64,000 bases of DNA, from contig CAYTVR010000007.1 of the NCBI GenBank assembly GCA_964441245.1, forward strand, positions 8,665 to 72,664, written 5' to 3'. The notes beneath the pieces are model-generated. The model was given only the letters and a program-made list of their open reading frames with translations. It ran no database searches and was not told the origin of the DNA. Shown here in pieces: positions 62,635 to 64,000 of the stretch; position 1 is the first letter of the stretch, and each line of letters opens with the position of its first letter. Source of the DNA: JALZUU01 sp964441245 (GTDB lineage: Bacteria > Bacteroidota > Bacteroidia > Chitinophagales > Saprospiraceae). The position numbers and the translations under genes are program-made.

Positions 62635-64000
62635 TTATTGTAAATAAAATGGGACATCCATTTTTTTCGAAATCGCAAAAGCTGCATTGATCAAACCAAC
62701 ATGGCTGTACGTTTGAGGAAAATTACCCCATTGACTATCTGTCTTTGCATGTACATCTTCACTAAGCAAACCTAGATGATTGCCATGCTTCATTAAACTT
62801 TCAAAAATAGTGGTTGCTTTTTCTATATTACCCATTCTGGCTAAAGCCTCCACATACCAAAACGCACAGATTAAAAACGTTGACTCCGGTTCCCCAAAAT
62901 CATCAATGTGCTTATAGCGATAAAACAAACCTGACTCTGTTGCCAATTCATCTTCCAATACTTTCAAATGTTTTTTAGCTCGATCAGAATTTGGATCCAA
63001 ATAGCCCATATTGATCAATTGAAGAAGACTTGCGTCTAAATTTTTAGAACCGACAGCCTGGGTGTACACGCCTCTTTCCTCATCATAACAAGACTCAATC
63101 ATATCCGTTGATTCTTGAATCATCTTTTCAGCTAAAGCCTCCATTTCTGCATTTTTCAAACTTCTACCGATTTTCCGCGCAGCTTGAGCACCTGCCCAAT
63201 GAAACAGAAAAGTATAGGAATGTAACTGTGAAACTCCACGGAATTCCCATAATCCGTTATCCGGTTCCTGCATCGTTTCTTCAATCATTTTTAAACAATG
63301 CATCGCAAGATGACTTAAAGTGGTATTTTCTTGTTTGTTAACCAAGCGTTCATCAGAGAATAAAGGAAGCAAAGTCACCAATACCTGCCCGTACATATCA
63401 TTTTGAATATGCTCATAGGCCTGATTACCAATTCTAACAGGACGTTCACCACGATAGCCTTTTAAGGGAATAATCTTTTCTACAGGTTCTCGATCTATGG
63501 TAATAGGATATAATGGGTGAAATCGTTTATCCTCATTCAGGACAATATTTTCAATAAAATTGGCATAAGACTCCAGGATACTAAAGTGACTTAAATCATT
63601 AAGTGCTTTAATCGTATAATGAGAATCTCTCAACCAACAGAAGCGATAATCCCAATTTCGAGTACTCCCCGGAAATTCTGGTAAACTAGTCGTAGCCGCA
63701 GCAATGATAGCTCCAGTATCTTGATACTGATGCAATTTTAAAGTTAAGGCAGAACGAATCACACTTTGTTGATGGAAATTTTCCGTCGATGTATTTTTCA
63801 CCCAAGTTTGCCAATAATTGATGGTCTTTTCTAAAAAGCTTTCTGCGGTTCCTTTTAATGAACCTTCCAATGGAACACCCCAGGTCATCACCAAATACTT
63901 GGTTTCATTTAACATGAATGCTTGCTCTTGATCAACATAACTCAAAGCAATATTGGTAGTCAATCGGAGTGGCGAGTCCAATCCCGTGTACCTAATATGG
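62635..64000 (-). CDS. Glycoside hydrolase family 15 protein (partial, start beyond right edge)
   Basis: An (alpha/alpha)6-barrel glucoamylase/trehalase-like enzyme. The frame is open to base 64000, and the residues before the first possible TTG (63981) read IRYTG in phase, so the N-terminal domain lies outside the window; 455 codons are seen of the roughly 600 expected. Motifs: GSTRNWDYRFCWLRDSHYTI, DNGLWEFRG with the putative general acid Glu, and GEPESTFLICAFWYVEALA with the putative base Glu. GH15 proteins of this bacterial type (about 600 aa, no signal in the part seen) often act on trehalose or maltodextrins in the cytoplasm. Co-transcribed with aroK. Confidence 0.9.
   Translation of the reverse strand, partial: HIRYTGLDSPLRLTTNIALSYVDQEQAFMLNETKYLVMTWGVPLEGSLKGTAESFLEKTINYWQTWVKNTSTENFHQQSVIRSALTLKLHQYQDTGAIIAAATTSLPEFPGSTRNWDYRFCWLRDSHYTIKALNDLSHFSILESYANFIENIVLNEDKRFHPLYPITIDREPVEKIIPLKGYRGERPVRIGNQAYEHIQNDMYGQVLVTLLPLFSDERLVNKQENTTLSHLAMHCLKMIEETMQEPDNGLWEFRGVSQLHSYTFLFHWAGAQAARKIGRSLKNAEMEALAEKMIQESTDMIESCYDEERGVYTQAVGSKNLDASLLQLINMGYLDPNSDRAKKHLKVLEDELATESGLFYRYKHIDDFGEPESTFLICAFWYVEALARMGNIEKATTIFESLMKHGNHLGLLSEDVHAKTDSQWGNFPQTYSHVGLINAAFAISKKMDVPFYLQ

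Overview
The window looks like a chromosome segment of an AT-rich gliding member of Bacteroidota, most likely Saprospiraceae-like (Lewinella/Haliscomenobacter type). The signs are secreted proteins ending in type IX secretion (T9SS) sorting domains of type A and type B, SprB-type repeats, a TonB-dependent receptor with a carboxypeptidase-regulatory-like domain, lipoproteins, and several TAnnTTTG-type -7 promoter elements. The family-level placement is inference. There is no tRNA, rRNA, CRISPR array, prophage or insertion sequence. A 100-N scaffold gap lies at 7733-7832.

Layout. 1-5380 (minus) is a deoxynucleoside catabolic cluster, deoB-deoA-deoC plus a two-domain ALDH16-type aldehyde dehydrogenase cut by the left edge. 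5669-8272 (plus) holds a small lipoprotein, an esterase, a SCO-type copper chaperone and a class I cytochrome c. 8703-13187 is a 1,494-aa T9SS cargo protein with a choice-of-anchor L domain. 13374-19037 (minus) holds a YD-repeat-like protein, a TonB-dependent receptor, a YciO/TsaC-family protein and a Mg-chelatase-I-like AAA+ ATPase. 19290-23117 (plus) has a small unknown, a clan GH-A glycosidase flanked by discoidin-like modules, and another unknown. 23187-34375 (minus) has a secreted unknown and a 3,449-aa SprB-repeat adhesin.

34888-50316 (minus) is the most unusual region: three tandem paralogues of 1,497, 1,493 and 1,500 aa, each with a signal peptide and no domain I recognise. They are colinear over their whole length and separated by about 0.9-1.0 kb of non-coding DNA that holds strong hairpins, including a structured RNA or attenuator candidate upstream of the middle gene.

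50560-64000 is mostly housekeeping: prmA, a T9SS type A FG-GAP/ASPIC protein, a DinB-like protein, folD, a DEAD-box helicase divergent from folD, rimM, mnmA, an RlpA/SPOR protein, aroK and a GH15 enzyme cut by the right edge, with a few small secreted proteins between them.

Two families of short repeats run through the intergenic DNA. One is a palindromic element built from GTGTTnA-like words, seen four times and each time starting just after a stop codon. The other is built from TATTGRA heptamers: seven exact tandem copies abut the rimM start codon, and a palindromic version follows folD.
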